A stretch of 64,000 nucleotides of DNA from a virus: the IMG/VR virus record IMGVR_UViG_3300032240_002419, positions 1-64,000 of that record. One strand, written 5' to 3'. Each line of letters opens with the position of its first letter. Position 1 is the stretch's first letter. Both the position numbers and the translations under genes were made by a program. Shown piece by piece: positions 8,321 to 15,287 of this stretch. The notes under the pieces were generated by a model, which worked only from the letters and a program-made list of their open reading frames with translations, was not told where the DNA came from and did no database searches.

Positions 8321-10488
8321 AACTCTTTTCCCTACAAAATCTAACCACACATGTCGCAAACGTCACCGATGACGCCACGCTAGGCTCTTCGCCGAACCCT
8401 CGCCCTAATTTGGCCAATAAGCAGGCCTACAACGATTGGTGCAGGGCATCTACTACGAAGGGTTTCTTCATATCGGCTTGGGAGGGTATTAATCCTCAGG
8501 GTCGCGTGGTAGCACAGAATCCGGGCAGATTGCTGCACGGGATCATTGCTGACTACGACAACGCCAATGCGGCGTCCCTGCTGAACAATCTACCGACCAG
8601 CACGTCCTATCTGCCGACGTGGGTCATCGACAGCTTCACCCCCGGAAAGTGCCGACTCATCTGGCCCTTCGAGAACCCGGTGATGGTCTCCAATCCGGAG
8701 CTTACCGAACAGTTCCTGAAGGTGCTGGATGAGAAGGTCAAGATCAGTGATGCGCTTCCCGGATTCGACAAGTCGAGCTGGAAGGACTCGCAGTACTTCG
8801 AGATGGGGACCAACTGGAGGAAGATCACCGAAGCCCTACCGCTGGCTGATGCTCTGCTCGCTCAGTGCATGATGGAAGCGGGTACCCGCAAGCCGATTGA
8901 CACGGGCGACGTAGAGATTCCTCTGGACGTTATCGCCGAAGAGGTCGAGGCTCGCTGGCCCGGTCGCTGGCCTGTTGGAACATTCACGGAGGGCGTCGTG
9001 GGACCCTTGTTCTGGATCGAGCCTTTCGTCAACCATCGCAGCTGTGCGGTGGCGGTCAACGGGATGATCTGCTATTCGGATCGCGCACCATCCAACTTCG
9101 TGCCTTGGAGAGCTATCTTGGGCAACAAGTTTGTGGAGAAGTACGAGCAGGACAAAGCTGCTCGGGTAGCGGAGATGTTCTGGTTCGACGGTGGGAACTA
9201 CTGGACCGAGCAGAACTCGCCCGGATACTGGAGGACCTTCAGCCGGACGGATGCCCAGCTTCACCTCAAGAGTGCGGGCTGCAGCTTGCGTCAGCGCCGG
9301 GGTAAGCCGACCAACGAGGTCGAGGAAGTGCTCAAGTACATCCATGATCACCGGTATGTCAACATGGCGGTACCCCTGCTCTTCGAGCGCGAGAAGCTGG
9401 TCCACTACAACGGCAAGAAGCTGCTCAACATCTCCAACAAGATGGTCATGCAGCCTGCCGAGACCGGGGACCCGAAGGACTTTCCTTGGCTACACAACTA
9501 TTTCATGAACTGCTTTGACGGGGACCAAGACGGGATTCCGGCAAAAGAGTTCTTCTTGGCTTGGTTCAAGCGGTTCTACCAGTCCAGCTACGAGGGCGAC
9601 CCACAACAAGGCCAGTCCATCGTCATAGCGGGCGAGGCTCATACGGGTAAGAGCTTCATGAGCCGTTGGGTCATTGGAGCCGCCCTAGGTGGTAGTTGCG
9701 AGGCCTCGGACTTCCTCCTCGGTAATACTAAGTTTAACGAGGAAGCGGCCCATAACGCGGTCTGGCTTTGCGACGATGCAGTCGCTCAGGGAGATCTCAA
9801 AACTAAGCAGGAGCTGGCCCTACGACTCAAGGCTATGGCTGCCAAGCCGACGGTCCGGTACGAGCCCAAGTTCGTCAATGCCGCAGAGCTTCCGTTCAAG
9901 GGACGGGTGGTGGTCTGCTGTAACGTGGACCCGGAGTCCCTCAGGATTCTCCCGACCATGGATGGTACCATCAAGGACAAGATCATGCTCTTCCGCATCG
10001 ACCCGGAATTCGCACCTGTCTTCCTACCTAAGAACTCGGAGAACGAGGGGCGGGTCATGCGGGAGATGCCCTTCTTCCTTCGCTGGCTCTTGGACTACCA
10101 AGTCGACGAGAGGGTGGTGGATCGGAAAAACACCCGGTTTGCGGTCAAGAGCTTCCATCACAGGGATCTCATTGACGAGGCCAACAGCGAACAGCCTGAG
10201 GCCCGTCTGGCGGAAATGATCGCCCAGATCATGAAGGTGAAGCGGGGCGACGTGAAGCCGGGTGCCACCTGCCGCATGAACGTCACCGAGCTGATGCAGG
10301 CAGCGGACGATGCTCAGGTCTCCCGTCACATTCAGTCGCTCGGGGGAATGCGTAACGTCGGCAAGCTGCTGCACAAAGTTATCGAACAAAACTTATCGCC
10401 TTTTATCACGGATCGGCCTAGAAAGATTAATGGTTATCCAACCTACACTTTCAACCCCCACCTTCATACCGAAGAAACCTACGACTGA
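8317..10488 (+). CDS. Primase-helicase (AEP-like N-terminus, SF3-like helicase)
   Basis: The ATG at 8317 overlaps the polymerase stop and is preferred to upstream in-frame starts, giving 723 residues. The N-terminal part has LLHGIIADYDNANA (Asp79, Asp81), resembling the catalytic D-x-D of archaeo-eukaryotic primases. The C-terminal part has Walker A GEAHTGKS (439-446) and a Walker B-like AVWLCDDAV (481-489), as in D5/SF3-type phage and plasmid replication helicases. It would unwind the origin and make primers. The iteron array about 1.3 kb downstream is a natural substrate candidate. Codon use is more GC-rich than in the preceding genes. Confidence 0.85.
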   Translation: MKLFSLQNLTTHVANVTDDATLGSSPNPRPNLANKQAYNDWCRASTTKGFFISAWEGINPQGRVVAQNPGRLLHGIIADYDNANAASLLNNLPTSTSYLPTWVIDSFTPGKCRLIWPFENPVMVSNPELTEQFLKVLDEKVKISDALPGFDKSSWKDSQYFEMGTNWRKITEALPLADALLAQCMMEAGTRKPIDTGDVEIPLDVIAEEVEARWPGRWPVGTFTEGVVGPLFWIEPFVNHRSCAVAVNGMICYSDRAPSNFVPWRAILGNKFVEKYEQDKAARVAEMFWFDGGNYWTEQNSPGYWRTFSRTDAQLHLKSAGCSLRQRRGKPTNEVEEVLKYIHDHRYVNMAVPLLFEREKLVHYNGKKLLNISNKMVMQPAETGDPKDFPWLHNYFMNCFDGDQDGIPAKEFFLAWFKRFYQSSYEGDPQQGQSIVIAGEAHTGKSFMSRWVIGAALGGSCEASDFLLGNTKFNEEAAHNAVWLCDDAVAQGDLKTKQELALRLKAMAAKPTVRYEPKFVNAAELPFKGRVVVCCNVDPESLRILPTMDGTIKDKIMLFRIDPEFAPVFLPKNSENEGRVMREMPFFLRWLLDYQVDERVVDRKNTRFAVKSFHHRDLIDEANSEQPEARLAEMIAQIMKVKRGDVKPGATCRMNVTELMQAADDAQVSRHIQSLGGMRNVGKLLHKVIEQNLSPFITDRPRKINGYPTYTFNPHLHTEETYD

Positions 10489-10489
10489 C

Positions 10490-10648
10490 ATGAAGCCAAA
10501 ATCACTCAGAACCATTCTTGTACGGTTAGATGAACAGGAAAAAAGGATCAAAGAGTTGGAGATAAGAGCGGTTATAATTGTAAGCATTGCGGTCGGCTGC
10601 CTAGCCGTGGCTATCGCTCAGATATACGTTCTATTCACTAGTCGATGA
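10490..10648 (+). CDS. Small membrane protein with short coiled coil
   Basis: A 52-residue protein starting 1 base after the primase-helicase stop. Residues 9-24 (ILVRLDEQEKRIKELE) look like a short coiled coil, followed by one membrane segment (AVIIVSIAVGCLAVAIA). It is probably a single-pass inner-membrane protein. The ATGA overlap with the next gene supports translation. Function unknown. Confidence 0.6.
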   Translation: MKPKSLRTILVRLDEQEKRIKELEIRAVIIVSIAVGCLAVAIAQIYVLFTSR

Positions 10649-10863
10649 GCGCCTATACGGAATCCAACTTCAATGCCTGTCTCGACGCTATCTGCATCAT
10701 CAAGAAGCAGCGGGACACGGCAATCAGGATCGCAGAGTGCTTCGACATAGCGGGACTGGAAAAGCGGGACAGGTTGCTACTGAGCGAACGACTGGCCGAC
10801 CTTCAGCGGGAGGTCCGGGACTTTCAGAACCGGAAGCAAAAGCAGAGCGCTAGTCCTTCTTGA
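10645..10863 (+). CDS. Small helical hypothetical protein
   Basis: A 72-residue, charged, mostly helical protein beginning MSAYTESNFNACLDAIC, with Lys/Arg- and Glu-rich heptad-like stretches in the C-terminal half. It is translationally coupled to the preceding membrane protein (ATGA). Its end overlaps the convergent - strand gene by 14 bases. No family recognised. Confidence 0.55.
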   Translation: MSAYTESNFNACLDAICIIKKQRDTAIRIAECFDIAGLEKRDRLLLSERLADLQREVRDFQNRKQKQSASPS

Positions 10864-11047
10864 TTCCAAAGGTTTCGTTGTGCCAGATACGAATCTGATC
10901 ACTGCAAAAGTGCAATACACGACCATCGGCGCATAGACAAACCGTCCACACATCGTTCTCGAACATGCCGCCACTCTCCACGTAAATCGCATACCCGTCA
11001 CCGATAGGGGTGACAACAGGTATGGGTTTCTTAAACTCGTAGATCAT
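10850..11047 (-). CDS. Small conserved-type phage protein
   Basis: A 65-residue - strand gene, convergent with the preceding + strand operon. The product has a beta-rich look, with VWTVCLCADGRVLHFCSDQIRIWHN, split here at the 'DGR-x-LHF-x-SDQI' core. I recognise this as a type of small phage protein that is common but unassigned. It reads the opposite way to the replication genes and may belong to a separate transcript with the gene at 11090-11452. Confidence 0.55.
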   Translation of the reverse strand: MIYEFKKPIPVVTPIGDGYAIYVESGGMFENDVWTVCLCADGRVLHFCSDQIRIWHNETFGIKKD

Positions 11048-11089
11048 AACCTACAAACCGCCATGGCAAACTCAGACCTCAGTCTAAAT

Positions 11090-11452
11090 CTACTTGAGGA
11101 AGGTCAGCTTGTAGATTGTGGAGTCGATGAGCTCGGCGATGTTGTCGGTCAGGTTCTGGAGCTCAGTCTCCTTGCCAACGCACTCGCGGTTATCAATCAC
11201 AAACTTTTGAATGTACTTCAGGAAAACAAGGCTGTCGTTCTTACCGGCAACTCGAACGGTCTGATCGGGGTACTCAAGGATCTTGCCGTGAACGCCCTGC
11301 CAAGCCTCAATCACCGAATCAACCAAGTCAGGAAGATCTGAATAGAACGTTTGAAGAGCTTTGTGCTCCGCATAGCTCTTGCTCTGGAGATGAAGGACAT
11401 GTCCAAAGGTAGCAGCGTTCAGGAGGGTGATGAAGAATTTTCCGGGTTCCAT
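11090..11452 (-). CDS. DUF5856-like helical protein
   Basis: The ATG at 11452 gives MEPGKFFITLLNAATFGHVLHLQSKSYAEHKAL onward, 120 residues. A longer frame would need a GTG at 11503 that lies upstream of a likely promoter. The all-helical look and the 'HLQSKSYAEHKALQTFY...LVDSVIEAWQG' layout recall the DUF5856 phage family, which looks like a four-helix bundle. The function is unknown. A -35/-10 pair directly upstream would give a leaderless or nearly leaderless mRNA. Confidence 0.65.
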   Translation of the reverse strand: MEPGKFFITLLNAATFGHVLHLQSKSYAEHKALQTFYSDLPDLVDSVIEAWQGVHGKILEYPDQTVRVAGKNDSLVFLKYIQKFVIDNRECVGKETELQNLTDNIAELIDSTIYKLTFLK

Positions 11453-11459
11453 GGTGACA

Positions 11460-11488
11460 GGTTTAAGGAGTTCGGAAAACTTTGTCAA
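11460..11488 (-). promoter_or_regulatory. Promoter candidate for the DUF5856-like gene
   Basis: On the - strand TTGACA (11483-11488) is followed after 16-17 bases by TTAAAC/TAAACC (11460-11466). The predicted start of transcription falls at or very near the ATG at 11452. The same -10-like TTAAACC follows TTGACA upstream of the major capsid gene, which supports both. Confidence 0.45.
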
Positions 11489-11521
11489 CACAAATGCTTG
11501 CACTTTTTAAAAACATTTGTG
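11489..11521. promoter_or_regulatory. 8-bp inverted repeat between divergent promoters
   Basis: CACAAATG (11489-11496) and CATTTGTG (11514-11521) form a perfect inverted repeat with a 17-base centre. It lies between the -35 of the leftward promoter and overlaps a possible rightward promoter (TTGCAC 11498-11503, 18 bases, TAGGGT 11522-11527). This is a natural place for a repressor to control both directions. Confidence 0.4.
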
Positions 11522-11533
11522 TAGGGTATGTAC

Positions 11534-11702
11534 GGAGACTCCGGGCACGGTGTCTCCTGTCTGCTCCAGATGGTTTCTACCTACTGGATGCGGTGACTGA
11601 CACGTTCTCCGGTGAGGGAACCTTGGTCGCCGCTTATGGCGGGGGAGGCATTGAGGGCTGGAAAGATAAACCAGAGCGACCTGAACCTCCCCCGACCTTT
11701 TT
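11534..11702 (+). ncRNA. Small RNA candidate with intrinsic terminator, beside the origin
   Basis: No convincing protein is encoded here, but the sequence is rich in helices. A 5' hairpin pairs GGAGAC (11534-11539) with GTCTCC (11552-11557) and CCG with CGG inside. Near the 3' end, CGGGGGAGG (11640-11648) pairs with CCTCCCCCG (11686-11694), enclosing CTGG/CCAG (11658-11661/11671-11674), and TTTTT follows at 11698-11702. That is an intrinsic-terminator layout. A possible promoter starts at 11498. The RNA would be about 170 nt and would point toward the iteron array; an antisense or primer role in replication control is speculation. Confidence 0.45.
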
Positions 11703-11781
11703 ATAGGGACGGATTTTACAAAACCTATACTTTTGAGGGCGATAGACGGCCGATTGATTCGATCTATTCGATGCCACGGTA

Positions 11782-12252
11782 GGGGGAGTGAGGGGGAGTG
11801 AAGCTTGTTATATTCATTGTTAAATTGTCACCCTGCATCCCTGTTTCAGAAATTAGTGGTTCTTGAATATAATATTTTTAATGTTATATTTTTTGTTATA
11901 AAAATTTCAGTTTGGATTGAAGAAAGGGTATTTAACGTATTTAATGGCCCTTATTTAGGTGAGTGAGATTTCAGGGGGAGTCAAAATCGGGCTTCACTCC
12001 CCCAAGTTAAGTGGCTCAGGACGACAGGGTTACAACGAAAAAGTGAGTAGGGGGAGTGAAGGGAGTGTTTTTTAAACGCACCCATTATATAGCATGGTGC
12101 ATATACCATATACCCTATATATCTATCTTTATATTAATTTTAAAAATACACTCCCCTCACTCCCCCTATCAATATAAATATCTGTAAAATCAACAACTTA
12201 ACTTGGGGGAGTGAGATTTTTTTTCACTCCCCCTCACTCCCCCCACTCCCCC
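11782..12252. other. Iteron array, candidate replication origin
   Basis: The 10-mer GGGGGAGTGA occurs exactly four times on the + strand (11782, 11792, 12050, 12205) and four times inverted as TCACTCCCCC (11994, 12157, 12224, 12234). Near copies lie at 11974 and 12243. Two pairs are in tandem. AT-rich DNA (about 11860-11945 and 12080-12200, including TATATAGCAT and ATATACCATATACCC stretches) lies between the clusters. Repeated protein-binding sites next to easily melted DNA are the usual design of iteron origins in phages and plasmids. The primase-helicase gene ends about 1.3 kb upstream. No protein is encoded here. Confidence 0.65.
11994..12214. repeat. 19-bp perfect inverted repeat spanning the AT-rich core
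   Basis: TCACTCCCCCAAGTTAAGT at 11994-12012 is the exact reverse complement of 12196-12214. Each arm contains one iteron plus a 9-base extension (AAGTTAAGT). The arms frame 183 bases that include the AT-rich segment and two more iterons. This could mark the borders of the melting region or allow a large cruciform. Confidence 0.7.
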
Positions 12253-12749
12253 TAACGGGTCTTTGGCTTGTGTTTTACTCTGTTAACCGAGTCCCTTGAC
12301 GTTCTGTTACCCTGATCCCTGTCAAAAATTACGGTGGTTCCTTGTTACAGGGTCGCAGGGTCGCAGGGTTACCCTGAGATGCCCCGCCTTAACGCGCTAT
12401 AGGGCCTGTGGCTTCGTTTTGTTGTTTTTGCGACCCGTTGTGGCCGAACAAGGTTTTTGGGCAAAATTTTTTGCAGCAGGGGGGAATATCGACTTACGCT
12501 CCCGCGACCCCCGCCCACCCCCGCACCCCACCCCCGGGTGCTCACGCGCATTATGCGCAAGCGCATCACGCCCACGTGACGCGAGCGTAACGCGACCCCA
12601 GAGCGAAGCTCTGACTTCGGCAAGGTTGGGCAAGGTTGGCCATAAAGGGTATCGACGGCATCGACCGATCGAAACTGATCTTTCACATTACACGGCGGTC
12701 GGACAGAGCAAGTCTGACCACAGGAGCTACGTAACCAATAACAGGTAGC
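12253..12749. other. Non-coding GC-rich stretch with short repeats and hairpins
   Basis: I see no believable gene here; the open frames on both strands give proline- or arginine-rich nonsense. It holds a tandem GGGTCGCA pair (12350-12365), tandem CAAGGTTGGG (12621-12640), and hairpins GCGCA-TTA-TGCGC (12546-12558) and CAGAGC-GAA-GCTCTG (12599-12613). A very C-rich run lies at 12500-12537. It continues the origin-like non-coding block. Confidence 0.6.
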
Positions 12750-12776
12750 CTCCGAACCCTAGCCGGAGAATAGGGT
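12750..12776 (+). ncRNA. H-type pseudoknot-capable element
   Basis: CTCCG (12750-12754) can pair with CGGAG (12764-12768), and ACCCTA in that loop (12756-12761) can pair with TAGGGT just downstream (12771-12776). The two stems (5 and 6 bp) with loops of 1, 2 and 2 bases have the order of a compact H-type pseudoknot, although the third loop is tight. It lies about 250 bases before the gene at 13027 and could be part of its leader. Confidence 0.35.
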
Positions 12777-12812
12777 GACAAGTGGGGGGTAGTCTGGCAT
12801 GAACCGGATGAC

Positions 12813-12985
12813 TTCCACTAGTGGAAATCTCGTAATACAGGAAGGGCTTCCTGTAATCCGCTTTGCGGAGCCAAGAAAAAGATACGCTTTGCGTCATCTG
12901 GCTAAAACAGGAAGCCCCTTTCCTACGGAACCTTCCTTCTCTGCAACCTGTCCACAATCGACGCTTGCTCCTTCGGAGCATGTGG
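12813..12985 (+). ncRNA. Multi-hairpin leader upstream of the gene at 13027
   Basis: A 14-bp palindrome TTCCACTAGTGGAA (12813-12826) is followed by a competing pair of structures. Bases 12847-12855 can pair with 12836-12844 (9 bp), or 12844-12854 (GGGCTTCCTGT) can pair with 12907-12917 (11 bp). The second form encloses hairpins TCCGC-TTT-GCGGA (12857-12869) and ACGC-TTT-GCGT (12884-12894). Then TGCTCC-TTC-GGAGCA (12966-12980) is enclosed by CCACA/TGTGG (12952-12956/12981-12985). Mutually exclusive stems in a leader suggest a regulatory switch. No known class is recognised. Confidence 0.5.
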
Positions 12986-13026
12986 GAAACTGGTGGTGGG
13001 TAGGTAATCAGAGAAAGGAAACATAC

Positions 13027-13461
13027 ATGAACGCATCAACCAATGCAGTCGCAGTCGTCAACAGCCTCAACACCCGTGCTTTGCTCCGCAAAGATGGAGA
13101 AGTCCGTGGCACTCGCTACACCTTCGGTGGAACCGAGACTCCTTCGGAACTCCGCAAGCGACTCAAGGAATCCGGGCTGAAGGGGAACAAGCTGTCCACG
13201 GCTGTCCGTGAAGTGCAGATGGGCAAGCTCCACGCCTCCTTTGTGGAGACCCAAGCCTTCGTGGAATACATGCGGAAGGAAGGTTTCATCCCTGCTGGTG
13301 GTCAGATCACCGCAAGGGCTGGCAAGATTGACTTCGTCAAGATGACTGGCGGAGCCAAGACCGCCAAGACGGAATCCCAGATCCGCGAAGCTGCGGTCGC
13401 CGATATTTTGGCGAAGCTCCGTGCTCTCGGACTCGACGAAGCAACCCTTGCTTCCCTGTAA
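13027..13461 (+). CDS. Hypothetical protein with strong RBS
   Basis: The ATG at 13027 is chosen because AGAAAGGAAA lies just upstream, one of the very few Shine-Dalgarno-like sites in the window; longer in-frame starts would read through the hairpin leader. The 144-residue, basic product contains TPSELRKRLKESGLKGNKL, which looks like a helix-turn-helix or short DNA-binding segment, and an Ala/Leu-rich C-terminal helix. The separate long leader and ribosome binding site suggest a strongly expressed or tightly controlled gene. Its position next to the candidate origin makes an origin- or nucleoid-binding role possible, but unproven. Confidence 0.65.
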   Translation: MNASTNAVAVVNSLNTRALLRKDGEVRGTRYTFGGTETPSELRKRLKESGLKGNKLSTAVREVQMGKLHASFVETQAFVEYMRKEGFIPAGGQITARAGKIDFVKMTGGAKTAKTESQIREAAVADILAKLRALGLDEATLASL

Positions 13462-13477
13462 GGGAATTGACACTCGG

Positions 13478-13499
13478 CCCCTCTCCTTTCGGAGGGGGG
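13478..13499 (+). terminator. GC-rich hairpin after the gene at 13027
   Basis: CCCCTCTCC (13478-13486) pairs with GGAGGGGGG (13491-13499) around a TTTC loop, 9 bp with one G-T pair. It begins 16 bases after the stop codon. There is no T-tract after it, so it may stabilise the 3' end rather than terminate on its own. Confidence 0.4.
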
Positions 13500-13524
13500 T
13501 CGCAGTCAGTTCACCCATACCCAC

Positions 13525-13800
13525 ATGACAACACCTACACCCAAACCCGTTCGGTCGTGGTGGAACTCGCACATCAAGTGCGATTCCCACGGCAAGTATG
13601 ATCCCGTCTTTGACGGGGACTGGTCATTCAAACAGACCTGCAAGTTTCATCGGATCAAGGAGAAGCTACCCGATCCCAAGCTCCAACGTCTCAAGCTAGT
13701 GCTTCGCCTAGCTGAAGCGGACAAAGACCGACCTGCATGGCAGGCTTCCGAGAAGGAACGCCTTATTGCAAAGTATCGGGAGCTGGTTCGGAGTCGTTGA
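13525..13800 (+). CDS. Small hypothetical protein
   Basis: A 91-residue basic protein beginning MTTPTPKPVRSWWNSHIKCD. A CDSHGKYDPVFDGDWSFKQTCKFH stretch, split as C-x2-H near residue 19 and C-x2-H near residue 41, might bind zinc. The C-terminus is helical and Lys/Arg/Glu-rich. It overlaps the 3' end of the convergent HTH gene by 38 bases. No family recognised. Confidence 0.55.
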   Translation: MTTPTPKPVRSWWNSHIKCDSHGKYDPVFDGDWSFKQTCKFHRIKEKLPDPKLQRLKLVLRLAEADKDRPAWQASEKERLIAKYRELVRSR

Positions 13801-14371
13801 CGGGTTGGCTACCCGACTCCAACTCCTGAACATCCTCGGAGGGTGACGCATCGGTGACACATTCACCCTCGATGATGTCATCTTGGACGTTTGCTCGGAG
13901 ACGATCGTTGACCACCTGCAGTTGCACAATCGTATTGTGTTTCGCCTCGCCGTCATCGAGTCCGAGCACTCGCCGCATCATCTTGTCCGCTATGTCAAAG
14001 TCTTTCCAAGTCCGAGGCGGAGCGATAACGGTCTGCGACAGAATCTTAAAGAGTTTGTCCGCCGACTTATGTCGGTATTGTTTAGCTATCTCATCCAAGT
14101 CTGTCGATGTAGCGACGGAGTTTTGAGGGGCTTTTGCCTCATTAAGCTGATCAATTAGAGACTGGTTCTGTGCGACCCTGCTATTGTGCAACCCTGCAAC
14201 CTTGTTCAACCGATTCTGAACACGCTTCGGAGTGTTCCAGTTTTCTCTGTTGCTCCGCATCCTAACAGCGGCTTCAGAGATGCCGAACAACTTGGCAACC
14301 TCCCTCTGGGAAGTTCCCTTTTCACAGCTTTCGCGGATCTTATCCCACGGAACGTCAAGAGCTTTCGGCAT
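13763..14371 (-). CDS. HTH protein, terminase small subunit-like or regulator
   Basis: This 202-residue protein opens with DVPWDKIRESCEKGTSQREV and continues KLFGISEAAVRMRSNRENW, a helix-turn-helix of the sort found in terminase small subunits and in phage regulators. A central helical region and an acidic C-terminal tail (residues 160-202) follow, as in many TerS proteins. It is about 47 kb from the TerL gene, so the TerS call is not secured by context. A perfect inverted repeat at 14374-14399 directly before its start suggests autoregulation. It may recognise packaging DNA, an operator, or both. Confidence 0.6.
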   Translation of the reverse strand: MPKALDVPWDKIRESCEKGTSQREVAKLFGISEAAVRMRSNRENWNTPKRVQNRLNKVAGLHNSRVAQNQSLIDQLNEAKAPQNSVATSTDLDEIAKQYRHKSADKLFKILSQTVIAPPRTWKDFDIADKMMRRVLGLDDGEAKHNTIVQLQVVNDRLRANVQDDIIEGECVTDASPSEDVQELESGSQPVNDSEPAPDTLQ

Positions 14372-14373
14372 AA

Positions 14374-14399
14374 AGTTATGTGGTGGGTATCACATAACT
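14374..14399. promoter_or_regulatory. Operator candidate, 9-bp inverted repeat
   Basis: AGTTATGTG (14374-14382) and CACATAACT (14391-14399) are perfect inverted copies around 8 bases. The left arm begins 3 bases from the start codon of the leftward HTH gene and the site faces the rightward operon that begins at 14481. A dimeric HTH protein bound here would block leftward translation or transcription and could affect the rightward genes. Confidence 0.5.
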
Positions 14400-14480
14400 A
14401 ACTTCGACGCAATACTTTTATCACCCAAAGGGCTAACGCCTCGCCGCCAGTAAGTGCGAGGCAACTCAAACCCCATCACC

Positions 14481-14606
14481 ATGAGCAAGAGCAAACTGGA
14501 AAAGACCCTCCACGCAATCGACGTAGCCCTCAACATGACGCTAGTGGCGATCCTGCTCGGAGGCTTCGGCATGATCTTCTTCGTGCTTCTGAAGGTTCTT
14601 CCCTAA
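14481..14606 (+). CDS. Small single-pass membrane protein
   Basis: A 41-residue protein, MSKSKLEKTLHAIDVALNMT followed by a hydrophobic segment (LVAILLGGFGMIFFVLL). It starts 4 bases after an A/C-rich leader portion that follows a GCCTCG/CGAGGC hairpin (14438-14462). The + strand position, start context and clean membrane helix support it as a real gene despite its size. Function unknown; the positive N-terminus suggests N-in topology. Confidence 0.55.
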   Translation: MSKSKLEKTLHAIDVALNMTLVAILLGGFGMIFFVLLKVLP

Positions 14607-14643
14607 CCACCCACCGACACCACACCAAACCAAACATACACAC

Positions 14644-14856
14644 ATGAGCACCATCGCCATCAACCCCGTCCATCTGTCTGACCGCCGCATGCGGCAGGAG
14701 TTCCTGACAGGCCCGTTCCTTGACCTCATCACCGACCGCACCAACCGCAAGTTGGAGCAGGAGTATGGTCACAGGCCCACACCCAAGGAGTCGCCCCTTC
14801 GGTTCTCCATCGGTGCGATGTTCGCCAAGGAGCTGAACCAACTCATCACCCGGTGA
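14644..14856 (+). CDS. Small hypothetical protein
   Basis: A 70-residue protein, MSTIAINPVHLSDRRMRQEF onward, helical and mixed-charge. Its leader (14607-14643) has a single G in 37 bases, the typical start context here. Its stop overlaps the GTG start of the next gene. No family recognised. Confidence 0.55.
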   Translation: MSTIAINPVHLSDRRMRQEFLTGPFLDLITDRTNRKLEQEYGHRPTPKESPLRFSIGAMFAKELNQLITR

Positions 14857-15101
14857 AGATAAAGTTTGTCCATCGACAACCCGACACCCAGTTCTACTGG
14901 TTCCTTGTGAATCGTAGGAAGGTGGGGCTGTCGTTGGAACACGGAAAGTTCCCACACTTCTACAAGGTATCCTTATCGAAGTCCTTATCGCCAAAGAATT
15001 TCTGGCTATTCACCGATCCCTATCAACCCGACGAACTTGCCCAAGACACACAAGACGAGATCGTCAACATGGCCAAGGCCATGTCAAGGCTCACCCAGTA
15101 G
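14853..15101 (+). CDS. Small hypothetical protein (GTG start)
   Basis: An 82-residue protein starting at GTG 14853, which overlaps the previous stop as GTGA; no better ATG lies near. The N-terminal half looks like a beta-sheet (IKFVHRQPDTQFYWFLVNRR), and the C-terminal half is acidic and helical. Translation is probably coupled to the preceding gene. No family recognised. Confidence 0.5.
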   Translation: MKIKFVHRQPDTQFYWFLVNRRKVGLSLEHGKFPHFYKVSLSKSLSPKNFWLFTDPYQPDELAQDTQDEIVNMAKAMSRLTQ

Positions 15102-15119
15102 CCCACAACCCAACACACC

Positions 15120-15287
15120 ATGCCAACATACATAGACAACACTGATGCCCCGTGCTTCTTCTACTGGAGCCCGGGTCAGCACGAACAGGAGACCCCGGTC
15201 TCTGAACGCAACGATCAACTTGCCCGAGCTGTTGCAGAGCAGTGCTCGGTCGAGGAGATCCAACAGAGGGACAACCGCCATGAGTAA
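15120..15287 (+). CDS. Small hypothetical protein
   Basis: A 55-residue protein, MPTYIDNTDAPCFFYWSPGQ onward, with an acidic, Gln-rich C-terminal half. The ATG follows a G-poor leader ending CCCAACACACC. It overlaps the next ATG by 8 bases. No family recognised. Confidence 0.45.
   Translation: MPTYIDNTDAPCFFYWSPGQHEQETPVSERNDQLARAVAEQCSVEEIQQRDNRHE

Noticed and set aside
11482-11706. 74-codon open frame over the small RNA candidate
   Set aside because: It starts inside the divergent promoter region, crosses the predicted terminator stem and encodes a Gly/Pro/Glu-rich end; RNA structure explains the interval better.
11782-12252. CRISPR array
   Set aside because: The 10-base repeats are too short, occur in both orientations and are irregularly spaced; no cas genes are present.
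12296-12748. 150-codon open frame in the origin-like region
   Set aside because: The predicted product is Arg/Pro/Ser-rich, crosses several hairpins and tandem repeats, and has no local-type start context; both strands give equally poor frames.
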